From positions 50,043-114,042 of the forward strand of contig NZ_PYMC01000014.1 of the NCBI RefSeq assembly GCF_003026475.1: 64,000 nucleotides of DNA. The letters run 5' to 3'. Under the pieces are notes generated by a model. The model saw only the letters and a list, made by a program, of their open reading frames with translations. It did not search any database and had not been told where the DNA came from. Shown piece after piece: positions 25,811-37,611 of the stretch (its first letter is position 1; every line of letters begins with the position of its first letter). The position numbers and the translations under genes are program-made. The DNA comes from Photobacterium lipolyticum (lineage in GTDB: Bacteria; Pseudomonadota; Gammaproteobacteria; Enterobacterales; Vibrionaceae).

Positions 25811-26944
25811 CTATTCTACCGGATACCAGTAACCCAGGTTGATGAGTTGTGTCAGCAAGGCGAGGAAGGCCGGATTATCAAGTTGCTTACCCAGCAATGT
25901 TAATGTGAGTTGCTCTTCATCACACAGGCACTTAGCCGCAGCTTTACACTCTTCAGGCAGTTCAAAACGCTCCCCGTTAATATAAAGCACATATGGTTTC
26001 TCAGGATGATAAAAAGCGCGTAAGCCACCTAAGCGCTTAAATGCTTCGCCATCTTCTAAAAACTGGTATGTTTCACCGTTCTGCCAGGGTGGTTCCGATG
26101 CAATGATATCCAGATCATGACGGCTTTGGCTTAAATACTCACCCATCCATTGCTTCATCAGCTGAGGGTGATCCAGCAGGCTGCGCAGCATGGCTTCCAG
26201 ATCGGTATATTCAGCCTCTAGAATCGCACCGCAGTTATTGCGAGCTGGCAGGGAAGGGTTATGGTAATGCACATCACCAATATTATTGGCGATGACAAAG
26301 TCAGCAAAACTGCTTAACAATTCCTGCTTCTTCGGTGATCTGAATCCAACGGAAAAGCTCATTGCGGTTTCTGTGGCGTAACCGTCATGAGGAAATCCCG
26401 GCGGAATATATAAAATATCTCCAGGTTCAAGGATCTCATCGATAATAGGATCAAAGCCTTTAATTTGTCGGAGCGCAGGATGATGAAGTTCTTCCTCGTA
26501 GTTGTCATCCTTTGGCCCTACACGCCAGTGGCGCTTTCCCGAACCTTGAATAATAAATACATCGTATTGATCGATATGGGGGCCAACGCCACCGCCTGGG
26601 GTGGAGTAGCTAATCATTAAGTCATCAAATAACCAGTTCGGTAACTGGCGGAAAGGCGTGACGAGTTGTGCAGCCCCTTCGTGCCAGTGGTTGGCAGCCT
26701 GAACGACAAATGACCAATGATCTTCCGGTGTATTTTCAAATGTTAGCGGGCCATGGTGGACTTCCCATTCCGTACCTATTTGGGCGACATAACGGGAATC
26801 GACCTCTTCTTCCATGGCTAAACCCGCTAGTTCATCCGGGCTTATCGGATCGATAAAGTCTTTAAATCCACCTTTAATGACCGTGGGCTTTTTTTGCCAG
26901 AATTCGGCAAGAAATTCATCAAATGAGAATGTGAACTGGTACAT
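25811..26944 (-). CDS. roxA: RoxA (YcfD), ribosomal protein L16 arginine hydroxylase
   Basis: JmjC-type 2-oxoglutarate/Fe(II) oxygenase that hydroxylates an arginine of ribosomal protein L16 in E. coli. 377 residues. The facial-triad motif GPHIDQYDVF (His and Asp ligands) and the later histidine in GFPHDGYAT are present, with GSGKRHWRVG between. A C-terminal winged-helix-like dimerisation part follows. The start MYQFTFSFDEFLAEFWQKKP matches the family opening. Monocistronic and convergent with the opp operon. Confidence 0.92.
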   Translation of the reverse strand: MYQFTFSFDEFLAEFWQKKPTVIKGGFKDFIDPISPDELAGLAMEEEVDSRYVAQIGTEWEVHHGPLTFENTPEDHWSFVVQAANHWHEGAAQLVTPFRQLPNWLFDDLMISYSTPGGGVGPHIDQYDVFIIQGSGKRHWRVGPKDDNYEEELHHPALRQIKGFDPIIDEILEPGDILYIPPGFPHDGYATETAMSFSVGFRSPKKQELLSSFADFVIANNIGDVHYHNPSLPARNNCGAILEAEYTDLEAMLRSLLDHPQLMKQWMGEYLSQSRHDLDIIASEPPWQNGETYQFLEDGEAFKRLGGLRAFYHPEKPYVLYINGERFELPEECKAAAKCLCDEEQLTLTLLGKQLDNPAFLALLTQLINLGYWYPVE

Positions 26945-27200
26945 GTACAGACTTTTGATTGCTGAGCCGAGTAATTATTATACCACTGGATGCTTAGCAA
27001 AATTGAATTTATTCTGAATATATGAACTGGGTTATTTACGTTGCTGATAGCAAGGGTAAGAGAATGTTTATTCGACGGGATGACTGCAGTTACAGTCTTT
27101 GTTACGGGAGCTAAAAAAAGAGGCAAAGAATGCCTCTTAAAGTGAATTCCATTTCAGCTCTTGTCATCTAAGAACAGAGCAAGCAGTGTCGACTTAAAAA

Positions 27201-28346
27201 TTACTCAGCGGGTAATAGTCGCAATAAAGGGAAGGCGGCTTTATGTTGATCGTGACTGACAACAAATCCGACTAACTGAGCGGTTTCCTTATCAAAAGCT
27301 TTAGCTATCAGGCCATTTGATTCCGTAACGACTTCCCACGACAGATCTTTCCTTACCGTGTTGCCAGACATGTGGAGTGGTAACCAGGGCGTTTTGGCCT
27401 TAATCAGACTAGCCGGAAGACGAACCGGGGTCGGGGAGCCCAATAGTGTCTTTGCCAGTGCCATAGCACTTAACATGGCCGGCTGTATGAAAGCCCGAAC
27501 TTTCCCTTCCAGCTCAGCGCAATCACCTAACGCATAGACGTTCGACGCCGATGTTTGCATTATCCGATCAACCGTTATTCCCCGGTCAGTTTCAATCCCC
27601 GTTTTTTTTGCCAACCCAATATTGGGTTTCAGACCCATAGCCGCAATCACCGCATCTGTTTTGATATGCTCACTACCGGAAAGTGAAACAACCAGTTCCT
27701 GGTGGTGACGGTTGATAGCGGTCACGTTGGAGTTGAGTCGGATTTGCACGCCTTTCCCGTGCATCTCCTGAAATAATCCGGCACTAATAAATGGCGGTAG
27801 CAGTGTCGGCATCAGGCTTGATGCCCTATCACATAAGGTGACGCTCTTGCCCGAGCTCGCCAGATCCATCGCGATTTCCGTGCCGATCAAACCAGCTCCC
27901 AGCACCAGAACAGATTTTGCACAAGCCAGTTTGTCCTGCTGCTGTTCATATTCGGTCAGGCTGTTTAACGTCACAATCTCGTCGATGGCATTTCCTGCAA
28001 ACGCTGGAACCAATGCCGATGCCCCTGTTGCTAATACTAGCTCGGAGTAGGTAATCGCATTATCGCCGTAATGCACTGTCTGGCTATCGGTATCGATAGA
28101 TTCAATCAGAGTATTGTTGATTAATAGAATGTTATTATCTGCCGCGAATTCACAGGCAGATTGTCTGATCAGATCATTAGCTGTTTGCTGCTTGCTGAAT
28201 ACATGGCTGATCTCGGGCTTAGAGTACTCATTACCGCTATCGGCAGTAATGACGGTAATCGGGGTATCAGCATTTAGCTTCCGCAATGATTTCACTAACT
28301 GGTAAGCGGCAAAGCCGCTCCCAATAATTACAATGTGCTTGTCCAT
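27201..28346 (-). CDS. norW: NorW, NADH:flavorubredoxin reductase
   Basis: FAD-dependent reductase passing electrons from NADH to the rubredoxin domain of NorV for nitric oxide reduction. 381 residues. FAD-binding motif IVIIGSGFAAYQLVKSLRK at the N-terminus; NAD-binding motif VLVLGAGLIGTEIAMDLASS at about 145; second FAD motif NVYALGDCAE. The ATG giving MDKHIVIIG lies 10 bases after the norV stop. A longer in-frame extension would overlap norV and is rejected. Confidence 0.93.
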   Translation of the reverse strand: MDKHIVIIGSGFAAYQLVKSLRKLNADTPITVITADSGNEYSKPEISHVFSKQQTANDLIRQSACEFAADNNILLINNTLIESIDTDSQTVHYGDNAITYSELVLATGASALVPAFAGNAIDEIVTLNSLTEYEQQQDKLACAKSVLVLGAGLIGTEIAMDLASSGKSVTLCDRASSLMPTLLPPFISAGLFQEMHGKGVQIRLNSNVTAINRHHQELVVSLSGSEHIKTDAVIAAMGLKPNIGLAKKTGIETDRGITVDRIMQTSASNVYALGDCAELEGKVRAFIQPAMLSAMALAKTLLGSPTPVRLPASLIKAKTPWLPLHMSGNTVRKDLSWEVVTESNGLIAKAFDKETAQLVGFVVSHDQHKAAFPLLRLLPAE

Positions 28347-28356
28347 GATCTTCGTT

Positions 28357-29838
28357 TTACTCCGTTGGTTCGAATACTTCTTTACCGATGCCACATTCAG
28401 GGCAAAGGAAATAGTCTGGTACTTCGTACCACGGTGTCTTCGGTTCAACATCCTGGTTAGGCTCACCGAATTCAGGGTCGTAAACCCACTGACAAACAGT
28501 ACAAATCATTTTCTGATCTTGCTCAGTAGTAACAGAGTGACTGGTATCCGTTTTTTCTGACTCCGAACGAGAGATAGTCACTGTTTTTGGTTGTGTTGAA
28601 CCTGTAGCGGTAACCCCTGCTTCTGCCTGCTTTGGTAGCGGCTGAAGTGCCCATTCGCGCGCAATTTTGCGGCCATGTTCGCGGCATGTTTCCAGTGCAT
28701 TTGAGTCTGGTCGCCATTTTGTTTTAAGGCTAACAGTGGTAAAGAAACCGGCATCCGTTAAGCGGGCATGAATACGGTCAACAGCACCGCCATTCCAGCC
28801 GTAGCTGCCAAAAGCCCCCGCTTTTTTTGCTTTAAAGCGCAGGCCGGTAATTTCTTCTAGCATGCCGGCAACTTTAGGCATCATCACGTTGTTCATTGTT
28901 GATGAGCCGACTAATACACCTTTAGAGCCGAAGACATGGGTCAAAATTTCATTCTTATCATGACGTGAGACGTTGAATATTTTTACCGCCACATTAGGAT
29001 CCGCTTCGGTGATCCCCTGGGCGATACCATCAGCCATCATACGGGTGTTATTTGACATAGAGTCATAGAAGATTGTGATTTTGTCTTCTTTATACTCATC
29101 AGCCCATTCAAGATATTTTTCAATGATCTGAGTAGGGTTGTCACGCCAAATCACACCGTGAGAGGTGGCAACCATATCAACAGGCAGATTAAAGCCAAGT
29201 ACCTCGTGGATCTTCGCGGTTACCAGCGGGCTAAATGGTGTCAGAATGTTTGCGTAATAGCGCAGGCATTGTTCCATTAACTCGTTTTGCTCTACTTCAT
29301 CATTGAACAGGCGCTCATCGCAGTAATGCTGACCAAACGCGTCGTTACTAAATAACACCGCATCTTCTGTCATATAAGTCATCATGCTGTCAGGCCAGTG
29401 CAGCATAGGAGTTTCAATAAAGACCAGTGACTTGCCATTACCAATATCAATACTGTCGCCCGTTTTGACGGTATTGAAATTCCATTCCGGATGGTGGTGA
29501 TGACCGGTAATGGAGTCAATCGCATTTTCAGTACAGTAAATAGGGGTGTTTGGGATCTTGCTCATCAGAACAGATAATGCACCGGCATGATCTTCTTCCG
29601 CGTGATTGATCACGATAAGATCAATTTCGTTCAGGTCGATCTCTTGCTCAAGTTGTTGGATGAAATCGTAGCTAAACTTATGATCAACGGTATCAATTAA
29701 CACGTTTTTACCTTCACGGATCAGGTAACTGTTATAGCTCGTTCCTTTTAATGTTTTATATTCTGTGCCGTGGAAATCTCGAACTTCCCAGTCGCGTTGA
29801 CCAACCCAGTGAATATTGTTCTTAACGTGAATAGACAT
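28357..29838 (-). CDS. norV: NorV, anaerobic nitric oxide reductase flavorubredoxin
   Basis: Oxygen-sensitive NO reductase, 493 residues. An N-terminal beta-lactamase-like di-iron domain carries the ligands His79, Glu81, Asp83 and the neighbouring His84 (NHAEEDHAG), with further histidines in HWPDSM and SHGVIW. Next is a flavodoxin domain ([15 protein letters not shown] binds FMN) and a C-terminal rubredoxin (CTVCQWVYD ... CPECG) with four Fe-binding cysteines. The start [20 protein letters not shown] aligns exactly with E. coli; an in-frame ATG 23 codons upstream is not used. Forms an operon with norW; no norR gene is adjacent. Confidence 0.96.
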   Translation of the reverse strand: MSIHVKNNIHWVGQRDWEVRDFHGTEYKTLKGTSYNSYLIREGKNVLIDTVDHKFSYDFIQQLEQEIDLNEIDLIVINHAEEDHAGALSVLMSKIPNTPIYCTENAIDSITGHHHHPEWNFNTVKTGDSIDIGNGKSLVFIETPMLHWPDSMMTYMTEDAVLFSNDAFGQHYCDERLFNDEVEQNELMEQCLRYYANILTPFSPLVTAKIHEVLGFNLPVDMVATSHGVIWRDNPTQIIEKYLEWADEYKEDKITIFYDSMSNNTRMMADGIAQGITEADPNVAVKIFNVSRHDKNEILTHVFGSKGVLVGSSTMNNVMMPKVAGMLEEITGLRFKAKKAGAFGSYGWNGGAVDRIHARLTDAGFFTTVSLKTKWRPDSNALETCREHGRKIAREWALQPLPKQAEAGVTATGSTQPKTVTISRSESEKTDTSHSVTTEQDQKMICTVCQWVYDPEFGEPNQDVEPKTPWYEVPDYFLCPECGIGKEVFEPTE

Positions 29839-29917
29839 ATCATTAACCTGCACTTTGCTTAACATGTATTTTGATTGCATGTTATATCCAGGAAAGACTT
29901 CTTGCAATGCTAAAGTA

Positions 29918-29930
29918 GTATAAATTATAC
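29918..29930. promoter_or_regulatory. Short palindrome upstream of norVW
   Basis: GTATAA-A-TTATAC, about 80 bases upstream of the norV ATG, in a very A-T-rich stretch. It could be an operator, but it matches no NO-responsive site (NorR, NsrR) that I can confirm. Confidence 0.3.
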
Positions 29931-30032
29931 ATGTTATAAATATATTATTGATATATATGGTTTATTTTCAATAAAAGCTTTTTCAGTCTTTGCTGCTACA
30001 GAGGGCGGATAAGAATAGGGGGGGATAATGAA

Positions 30033-30061
30033 TGAAAAAGGGCCGGCAAAAATGCCAGCCC
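30033..30061 (-). terminator. Intrinsic terminator of the mnmA-hflD-purB operon
   Basis: Minus strand GGGCTGGCA, short loop, TGCCGGCCC, then TTTTTC; one G-U pair; 25 bases after purB. Confidence 0.9.
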
Positions 30062-30085
30062 ATTTCGTAATGATATTTGAAAGAA

Positions 30086-31480
<1,395 letters not shown>

Positions 31481-31594
31481 TTAGAACAGTATGTGTAATA
31501 AATCCTGAATAGCTATTCACTCAGATGAACAGCTAAGGATATCGATTAATAAACTACATTATGGCTTATCACATAAGCGGATAAGCCAGTAAAA

Positions 31595-32212
31595 TTAACA
31601 GCGAGCGAGTAAGATTTTTGCTTGCTCAACCATTTGCTTGCGACCGAAGATCAGGTGACGACGTTTGCCGCCGACCTGGCGCCAAAGTACGGCACTTCGT
31701 ACAGCAGCTAAAAGCAAAGCGCGTACTTTATGCTGCACTTGTGGTTGTTGAAGATGCGCAGGTGTACCGGTTACCTGAATTCTTGGGCCGAGAGGGCTGA
31801 TAATATCCAGATAGATACTGGCAAGATTACTTACCATTTGATCATCTAATAACTCGTAATGACCAGTTTGACGTTTTATGGTATCAATACGATCACCCAG
31901 CTGCGCCATGCTGTCACGTCGGCCGGATAGCTTGCGTTCCAGTGCCATAACGCTAACCAGATAACGCGTAATTTCATTACCTGATGGCGTGTTATCTATT
32001 TCGGTCGCTAAGGTTTCAAGACCAAGTTTCAGGTTGGCCTCATTACCATAAATTTCAACAGTATTTGAAGGATCTGTTACAGAGATACTGTTCAGACACG
32101 CTTCCAGTTCATTGCTGTCACAAGTGCCGTCACGGGCGATTTTTTGAACAAGCTTTATAGCCTGACAAATACCGGCAAATGCGATAGTTCGGTCATACAG
32201 AGTGTGTGCCAC
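31595..32212 (-). CDS. hflD: HflD, lysogenisation regulator homologue
   Basis: 205-residue all-helical membrane-associated protein; E. coli HflD binds phage lambda CII and affects lysogeny, but its host role is unclear. Family features: opening [17 protein letters not shown], the central [12 protein letters not shown] segment, and the C-terminal [20 protein letters not shown]. It starts 14 bases after mnmA. Confidence 0.93.
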   Translation of the reverse strand: MAHTLYDRTIAFAGICQAIKLVQKIARDGTCDSNELEACLNSISVTDPSNTVEIYGNEANLKLGLETLATEIDNTPSGNEITRYLVSVMALERKLSGRRDSMAQLGDRIDTIKRQTGHYELLDDQMVSNLASIYLDIISPLGPRIQVTGTPAHLQQPQVQHKVRALLLAAVRSAVLWRQVGGKRRHLIFGRKQMVEQAKILLARC

Positions 32213-32226
32213 GAGTGACTGCTCCT

Positions 32227-33357
<1,131 letters not shown>

Positions 33358-33514
33358 CTAGTAGTGATAAGAGTGTAATTCTAACAGAAAGCTTAGGGAC
33401 GAAACAGACCGAGAGCAGAATCACACTTTAATAATTTTATCGTACTGAAAAAACGACAATATGCTGTATGAATAAGTCTTTATGATAAAGACGTAACGCC
33501 TTACACCACAACAA

Positions 33515-33528
33515 AGCAAACGTTTGCT
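33515..33528. promoter_or_regulatory. PurR-like operator upstream of mnmA-hflD-purB
   Basis: AGCAAACGTTTGCT, a perfect 14-bp palindrome matching the core of the PurR box ACGCAAACGTTTNCGT. The operon ends in purB, a PurR target in E. coli, which makes PurR control plausible. The site is about 170 bases from the mnmA start; other LacI-family regulators use related sequences. Confidence 0.55.
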
Positions 33529-33605
33529 AATTGCTGGCAATAATAGTTGAACACGCATGCAATGTGTAGCTTTTTATGTGTGGAGTCGTGATAAAAACCG
33601 GTCAG

Positions 33606-33632
33606 AAAATACCGGCAGCGAACGCTACCGGC
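33606..33632 (-). terminator. Intrinsic terminator of rluE
   Basis: Minus strand CCGGTAGC, GTTC, GCTGCCGG then TATTTTCTG; 27 or more bases after the rluE stop. The tail is only moderately U-rich. Confidence 0.7.
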
Positions 33633-33658
33633 AAGCAATGATTATTTAGTCGCAGGGG

Positions 33659-34309
33659 TTAATGGTCAGTTGTCGGCATCAAAGTAACTTCACGCCACTC
33701 GCCGGGCGCCAGATCATTAACTGTCCAGTCAGCCATCTTGTAGCGGATCAGGCGCAAGGTAGGAAAACCGATATGAGCAGTCATACGACGTACCTGGCGA
33801 TTCCGGCCTTCTCTTAACGTTATCGCAAGCCAGGTTGTCGGTATGTTTTTGCGTTCACGAATCGGTGGATTACGATCCCATATTTCAGGATGAGTAATAC
33901 GCTCAATATCTGCTGGTAGGGTTGGCCCGTCATTTAAGGTTACCCCTTTACGGAGTTGCTCCAGATCGTCATCGCTCGGAACGCCCTCGACCTGCGCCCA
34001 ATAGATTTTAGGTGACTTAGATTTTGGCTGAGTTAAGCGTGCCTGAAGTACGCCATCGTTAGTTAATACCAACAAACCTTCGCTGTCTTTATCTAACCGT
34101 CCGGCAGGATAGATGTCTTTTACCGGGATGAAATCAGCCAGTGTTTTATCGCCAGGCTCACCGGAAAACTGAGTCAAAACATTGAATGGTTTGTTAAATA
34201 AAATGATCTTTTGCGGACCGCGAGGGCGCTTTGGTTTATGCAGCTTTCTTGATGCTCTGCGCTCATTGTTGGACCGTTGAGTTTGACGATAGGAGGTGTT
34301 TGGCTTCAT
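33659..34309 (-). CDS. rluE: RluE, 23S rRNA pseudouridine synthase
   Basis: Forms pseudouridine 2457 of 23S rRNA in E. coli. 216 residues. The basic N-terminal tail (about 1-35) is Arg/Lys-rich. The catalytic motif [18 protein letters not shown] carries the essential Asp, and the C-terminal motif [20 protein letters not shown] is typical of the RsuA/RluE subgroup. No S4 domain is present, as in E. coli RluE. Divergent from icd. Confidence 0.94.
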   Translation of the reverse strand: MKPNTSYRQTQRSNNERRASRKLHKPKRPRGPQKIILFNKPFNVLTQFSGEPGDKTLADFIPVKDIYPAGRLDKDSEGLLVLTNDGVLQARLTQPKSKSPKIYWAQVEGVPSDDDLEQLRKGVTLNDGPTLPADIERITHPEIWDRNPPIRERKNIPTTWLAITLREGRNRQVRRMTAHIGFPTLRLIRYKMADWTVNDLAPGEWREVTLMPTTDH

Positions 34310-34373
34310 AGGTAGCGTGCTGTACTGGGGATTGGTAATTTCGACTGGCCGATTATACGCTAAAAAAACTCAA

Positions 34374-34403
34374 TTGGCGTGTTGATAAAATTTCAAGTAT
34401 GAT
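34374..34403 (+). promoter_or_regulatory. Candidate icd promoter
   Basis: TTGGCG, 18 bases, TATGAT, about 48 bases upstream of the icd ATG. Reasonable hexamers and spacing; by eye only. Confidence 0.4.
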
Positions 34404-34451
34404 TTGCGCGCATCTTACAAAAAGATAACAAATGGACGCTAGGAGATTTAA

Positions 34452-35705
34452 ATGGATAGTAAAGTAGTTGTACCAGCTGAAGGTCAAAAAATTACACTTG
34501 ACGCAAACGGTAAGCTGGTCGTTCCTAACAACCCGATCATTCCATACATTGAAGGTGATGGTATTGGTGTTGATGTAAGCCCTGCAATGATCAAAGTTGT
34601 CGATGCGGCAGTAAAAAAAGCGTACGCTGGCGACCGTAAAATTGAGTGGATGGAAATCTACACAGGTGAGAAATCAACTCAGGTGTATGGTGAAGACGCG
34701 TGGTTACCGCAAGAAACTTTAGATTTCATTCGTGAATATAAAGTGGCTATTAAAGGCCCGTTAACGACGCCAGTTGGCGGTGGTATTCGCTCTCTAAATG
34801 TTGCCCTGCGCCAAGAACTTGATCTGTACATCTGTGCACGTCCGGTTCGTTACTTCGAAGGCGTACCAAGCCCGGTTAAACAACCTGAACTGACAGACAT
34901 GGTTATCTACCGTGAAAACTCAGAAGATATCTACGCCGGCGTTGAATTCCAGGCTGGCACTGCAGAAGCAGATAAAGTAATTAAATTCCTGCAAGACGAA
35001 ATGGGCGCAACGAAAATCCGCTTTCCGCAGCAGTGTGGTATCGGTATCAAGCCTGTTTCTGAGGAAGGTACTAAGCGTCTGATCCGCGCAGCTCTTCAGT
35101 ATACAATCGATAATGACCGTGACTCACTAACGCTGGTTCACAAAGGGAATATTATGAAGTTCACCGAAGGTGCCTTCAAAGATTGGGGTTACGAAGTCGC
35201 ATTGCAAGAGTTTGGAGCTGAGCTATTGGACGGTGGTCCATGGATGACACTGAAGAATCCAAACACTGGCAAAGAGATCATTATTAAAGACTGTATCGCA
35301 GATGCATTCCTGCAACAGATCCTGCTTCGTCCTGCTGAGTACGATGTTATTGCGACAATGAACCTCAACGGTGACTACATTTCGGATGCACTTGCCGCTC
35401 AGGTTGGTGGTATTGGTATTGCTCCTGGTGCAAACATCGGTGATGGCGTAGCTCTATTTGAAGCCACTCATGGTACCGCGCCGAAGTATGCCGGTCAGGA
35501 TAAAGTAAACCCTGGCTCACTCATTCTTTCTGCGGAAATGATGCTTCGCCATATGGGCTGGACTGAGGCTGCTGATCTCATCATCAGCGCGACAGAAGCT
35601 GCCATTAGCAATAAGACGGTAACTTATGATTTTGAGCGCCTGATGGAAGGTGCAACGCTTCGTAAGTGCTCTGAGTTTGCTAACGATATTATTGAGCAGA
35701 TGTAA
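34452..35705 (+). CDS. icd: Icd, NADP-dependent isocitrate dehydrogenase
   Basis: TCA-cycle enzyme oxidising isocitrate to 2-oxoglutarate. 417 residues (E. coli 416). The substrate-binding loop [20 protein letters not shown] contains the serine that AceK phosphorylates in E. coli, and [14 protein letters not shown] and [17 protein letters not shown] are intact; the latter holds NADP-specificity residues (Lys, Tyr). The ribosome-binding site is AGGAG. Highly biased codon use fits strong expression. Confidence 0.98.
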   Translation: MDSKVVVPAEGQKITLDANGKLVVPNNPIIPYIEGDGIGVDVSPAMIKVVDAAVKKAYAGDRKIEWMEIYTGEKSTQVYGEDAWLPQETLDFIREYKVAIKGPLTTPVGGGIRSLNVALRQELDLYICARPVRYFEGVPSPVKQPELTDMVIYRENSEDIYAGVEFQAGTAEADKVIKFLQDEMGATKIRFPQQCGIGIKPVSEEGTKRLIRAALQYTIDNDRDSLTLVHKGNIMKFTEGAFKDWGYEVALQEFGAELLDGGPWMTLKNPNTGKEIIIKDCIADAFLQQILLRPAEYDVIATMNLNGDYISDALAAQVGGIGIAPGANIGDGVALFEATHGTAPKYAGQDKVNPGSLILSAEMMLRHMGWTEAADLIISATEAAISNKTVTYDFERLMEGATLRKCSEFANDIIEQM

Positions 35706-35733
35706 AAATTCATTTTTTACTCTCGTGAGATGT

Positions 35734-35762
35734 AAAGGGCTCAGCTTCGGCTGGGCCTTTTT
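35734..35762 (+). terminator. Intrinsic terminator of icd
   Basis: AAAGGGCTCAGC, UUCG loop, GCTGGGCCTTTTT. Confidence 0.92.
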
Positions 35763-35981
35763 GTATGTATTTCAACCAGTCGGGTGCAATAGATTGAACT
35801 TGTTAATAAATATGTTAATAATAACGGCGGGTTTATTCACTTTTTATTCAGTGAGCAGGAAGGCCTGATTTTTTGCTATTGATGCATTACGCAAGTAAAA
35901 CTGAGATGAGAAATAGATCATTTAAATGTACGTAAGTTTGCATTGTAAATGCAGCTTAGTAGGAAGGTCGGGTCGTTTGAT
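35763..35981. other. Convergent spacer between icd and cspD
   Basis: About 220 bases between the two facing terminators; A-T-rich with no gene or repeat recognised. Confidence 0.5.
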
Positions 35982-36007
35982 AAAAAAAGGCGAGCACATT
36001 GCTCACC
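35982..36007 (-). terminator. Intrinsic terminator of cspD
   Basis: Minus strand GGTGAGCA-ATG-TGCTCGCC followed by TTTTTTT; all eight positions pair (one G-U). Confidence 0.92.
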
Positions 36008-36038
36008 CTTAGGATTTGATGCGATTTACCGTTGACGA

Positions 36039-36260
36039 TTATTTTGCAGTATCACCGTCGAGCGGGACTATCTCGCTGGCATGGAAACCTTTAGGACCAG
36101 TTTGAACATGATAGTTGACCTGCTGGCCAGCTTTTAGTGTTCGATACCCATCCATCTGGATAGTTGAATAGTGTGCAAAGATATCACCATCACCCCCTTC
36201 AGGGCAGATGAAACCAAAACCTTTGGCGTTATTGAACCATTTAACCGTACCTGTTGCCAT
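36039..36260 (-). CDS. cspD: CspD, cold-shock-like protein
   Basis: 73-residue OB-fold nucleic-acid-binding protein. RNP1 KGFGFICP and RNP2 DIFAHYS are present; the sequence is close to E. coli CspD (GTVKWFNNAKGFGFICPEGG) rather than CspA. E. coli CspD is induced in stationary phase and inhibits replication initiation/elongation. It is divergent from clpS as in E. coli, which supports the identification. Confidence 0.94.
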   Translation of the reverse strand: MATGTVKWFNNAKGFGFICPEGGDGDIFAHYSTIQMDGYRTLKAGQQVNYHVQTGPKGFHASEIVPLDGDTAK

Positions 36261-37243
36261 GCTTTACATCCCTCTTGCATTCAAGTTCCATTCTGCATTA
36301 GTTAGCAAGGCTCCTCCTCGAACTCCTGCATACTAATGCTATTTGATGCAGTTTATATCTACTACAGGTTACACTTTAGTAAAAAGTACTAGACAGTCAA
36401 GTGCATATTGTAACATTTGGATAAAATCTTTTTTTATCAGCCTGGATACAGTAAGCGCTTGAACAAATGACGACGGTGAAATCGTAAGCTTCGCCTCCCA
36501 CACCCCGCGCCATATGGGGCCTGAGCCGATAATCAAGGACCGTCCAGAATCACCACGCTCAAATAAAATCATATTTGGTATCTATTTATTGCATGTGCGC
36601 TACTTTTCGCTATTTGTGACGGACTCGATATTTAATGGCGTGAGTATAAGCCATCCACAGAAAGCGCAGCTCCCCACGAGCCGCAAAGCCAGAAGATTCG
36701 CAGGGCTGCGGGATAGTAAGGTGTTTGAAACGGGTGATTAATCATTTGGTGAAATTTCAGAGAATGATTTTTTTACTACTTCAGGTTAAAGAGTTCGATG
36801 ACGATACTGACATAAGTTTTAACGTGTTGATATTAATAGTCAATTTTTCTCTTTACTAGCGGGAGTGTATTGAACAGGTGAGTATTTAATTAAATTCGTG
36901 AAGTCAGATAAAACAAGGGCTAGTCGGAATTTGTCAAAAATGAAAACCTGAAATCGTGGAAATAGTTAATGCCGTTAAGAATCAGATTAAGCTGGCACTT
37001 GTCGACCAGTTTATGAAAAACGTGGCCATATTGACTGTTTTAACAGGCCTAAACAGCTAGATGTTACTGTAAAAATTAATTTGGTCGTAGCCACCTTAGA
37101 TTTGCTGGAATACAATTGGTGGATTAGTGTTGATGTATAGGTAGAGAAAAAGTGTCGCCATTTTGTCGCCATGGATTTATGCATTGAACTTTAAGTTGTT
37201 GTTAATAAATGGCATTTGGATTCTTTAGCTATAAGATGAGATT
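36261..37243. other. Unusually long cspD-clpS spacer without a supported gene
   Basis: 983 bases, far longer than the spacing of these neighbours in E. coli as I recall it. Frames at 36369-36572 (minus) and 36514-36741 (plus) overlap antisense and have no good ribosome-binding sites. A short frame ending at about 37060 (VDQFMKNVAILTVLTGLNS) could be a relic of a lost gene. Promoters for cspD and clpS must be here; none is clear-cut. Confidence 0.5.
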
Positions 37244-37564
37244 ATGAGTAAGTTATATGAATGGATTATTCCTGAGTCAGATGTATTAGATGAGGAAAAA
37301 ACTCAGGTTAAACCACCATCGATGTATAAAGTTATTTTAAACAATGATGATTACACTCCGATGGATTTTGTGATAGAAGTGTTACAGAAGTTCTTCTCCA
37401 TGGATCTGGAGAAAGCCACACAGTTGATGCTTTCTGTACATTATGAAGGGAAAGCAATTTGCGGAACCTTCACCGCTGAAGTCGCTGAAACGAAAGTGGC
37501 ACAAGTGATGATGTATGCAAGGGAGCATGAACATCCGCTACTGTGTACTATGGAGAAAGCTTAA
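37244..37564 (+). CDS. clpS: ClpS, N-degron adaptor of ClpAP
   Basis: Adaptor that hands proteins with destabilising N-terminal residues (Leu, Phe, Tyr, Trp) to ClpA. 106 residues: a flexible N-terminal tail then the core. The segment [20 protein letters not shown] contains the Asn-Asp-Asp residues that bind the substrate alpha-amino group; [11 protein letters not shown] follows, with the His that lines the pocket. It precedes clpA by 47 bases. Confidence 0.97.
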   Translation: MSKLYEWIIPESDVLDEEKTQVKPPSMYKVILNNDDYTPMDFVIEVLQKFFSMDLEKATQLMLSVHYEGKAICGTFTAEVAETKVAQVMMYAREHEHPLLCTMEKA

Positions 37565-37611
37565 ACTTTTTCCGGCACGCCATATTGAGTGGTATTTAGG
37601 GGAGGTGCCTT

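Noticed and set aside
36369..36741. Two antisense frames in the cspD-clpS spacer
   Set aside because: Neither has a start signal or a recognisable family pattern; they overlap each other.
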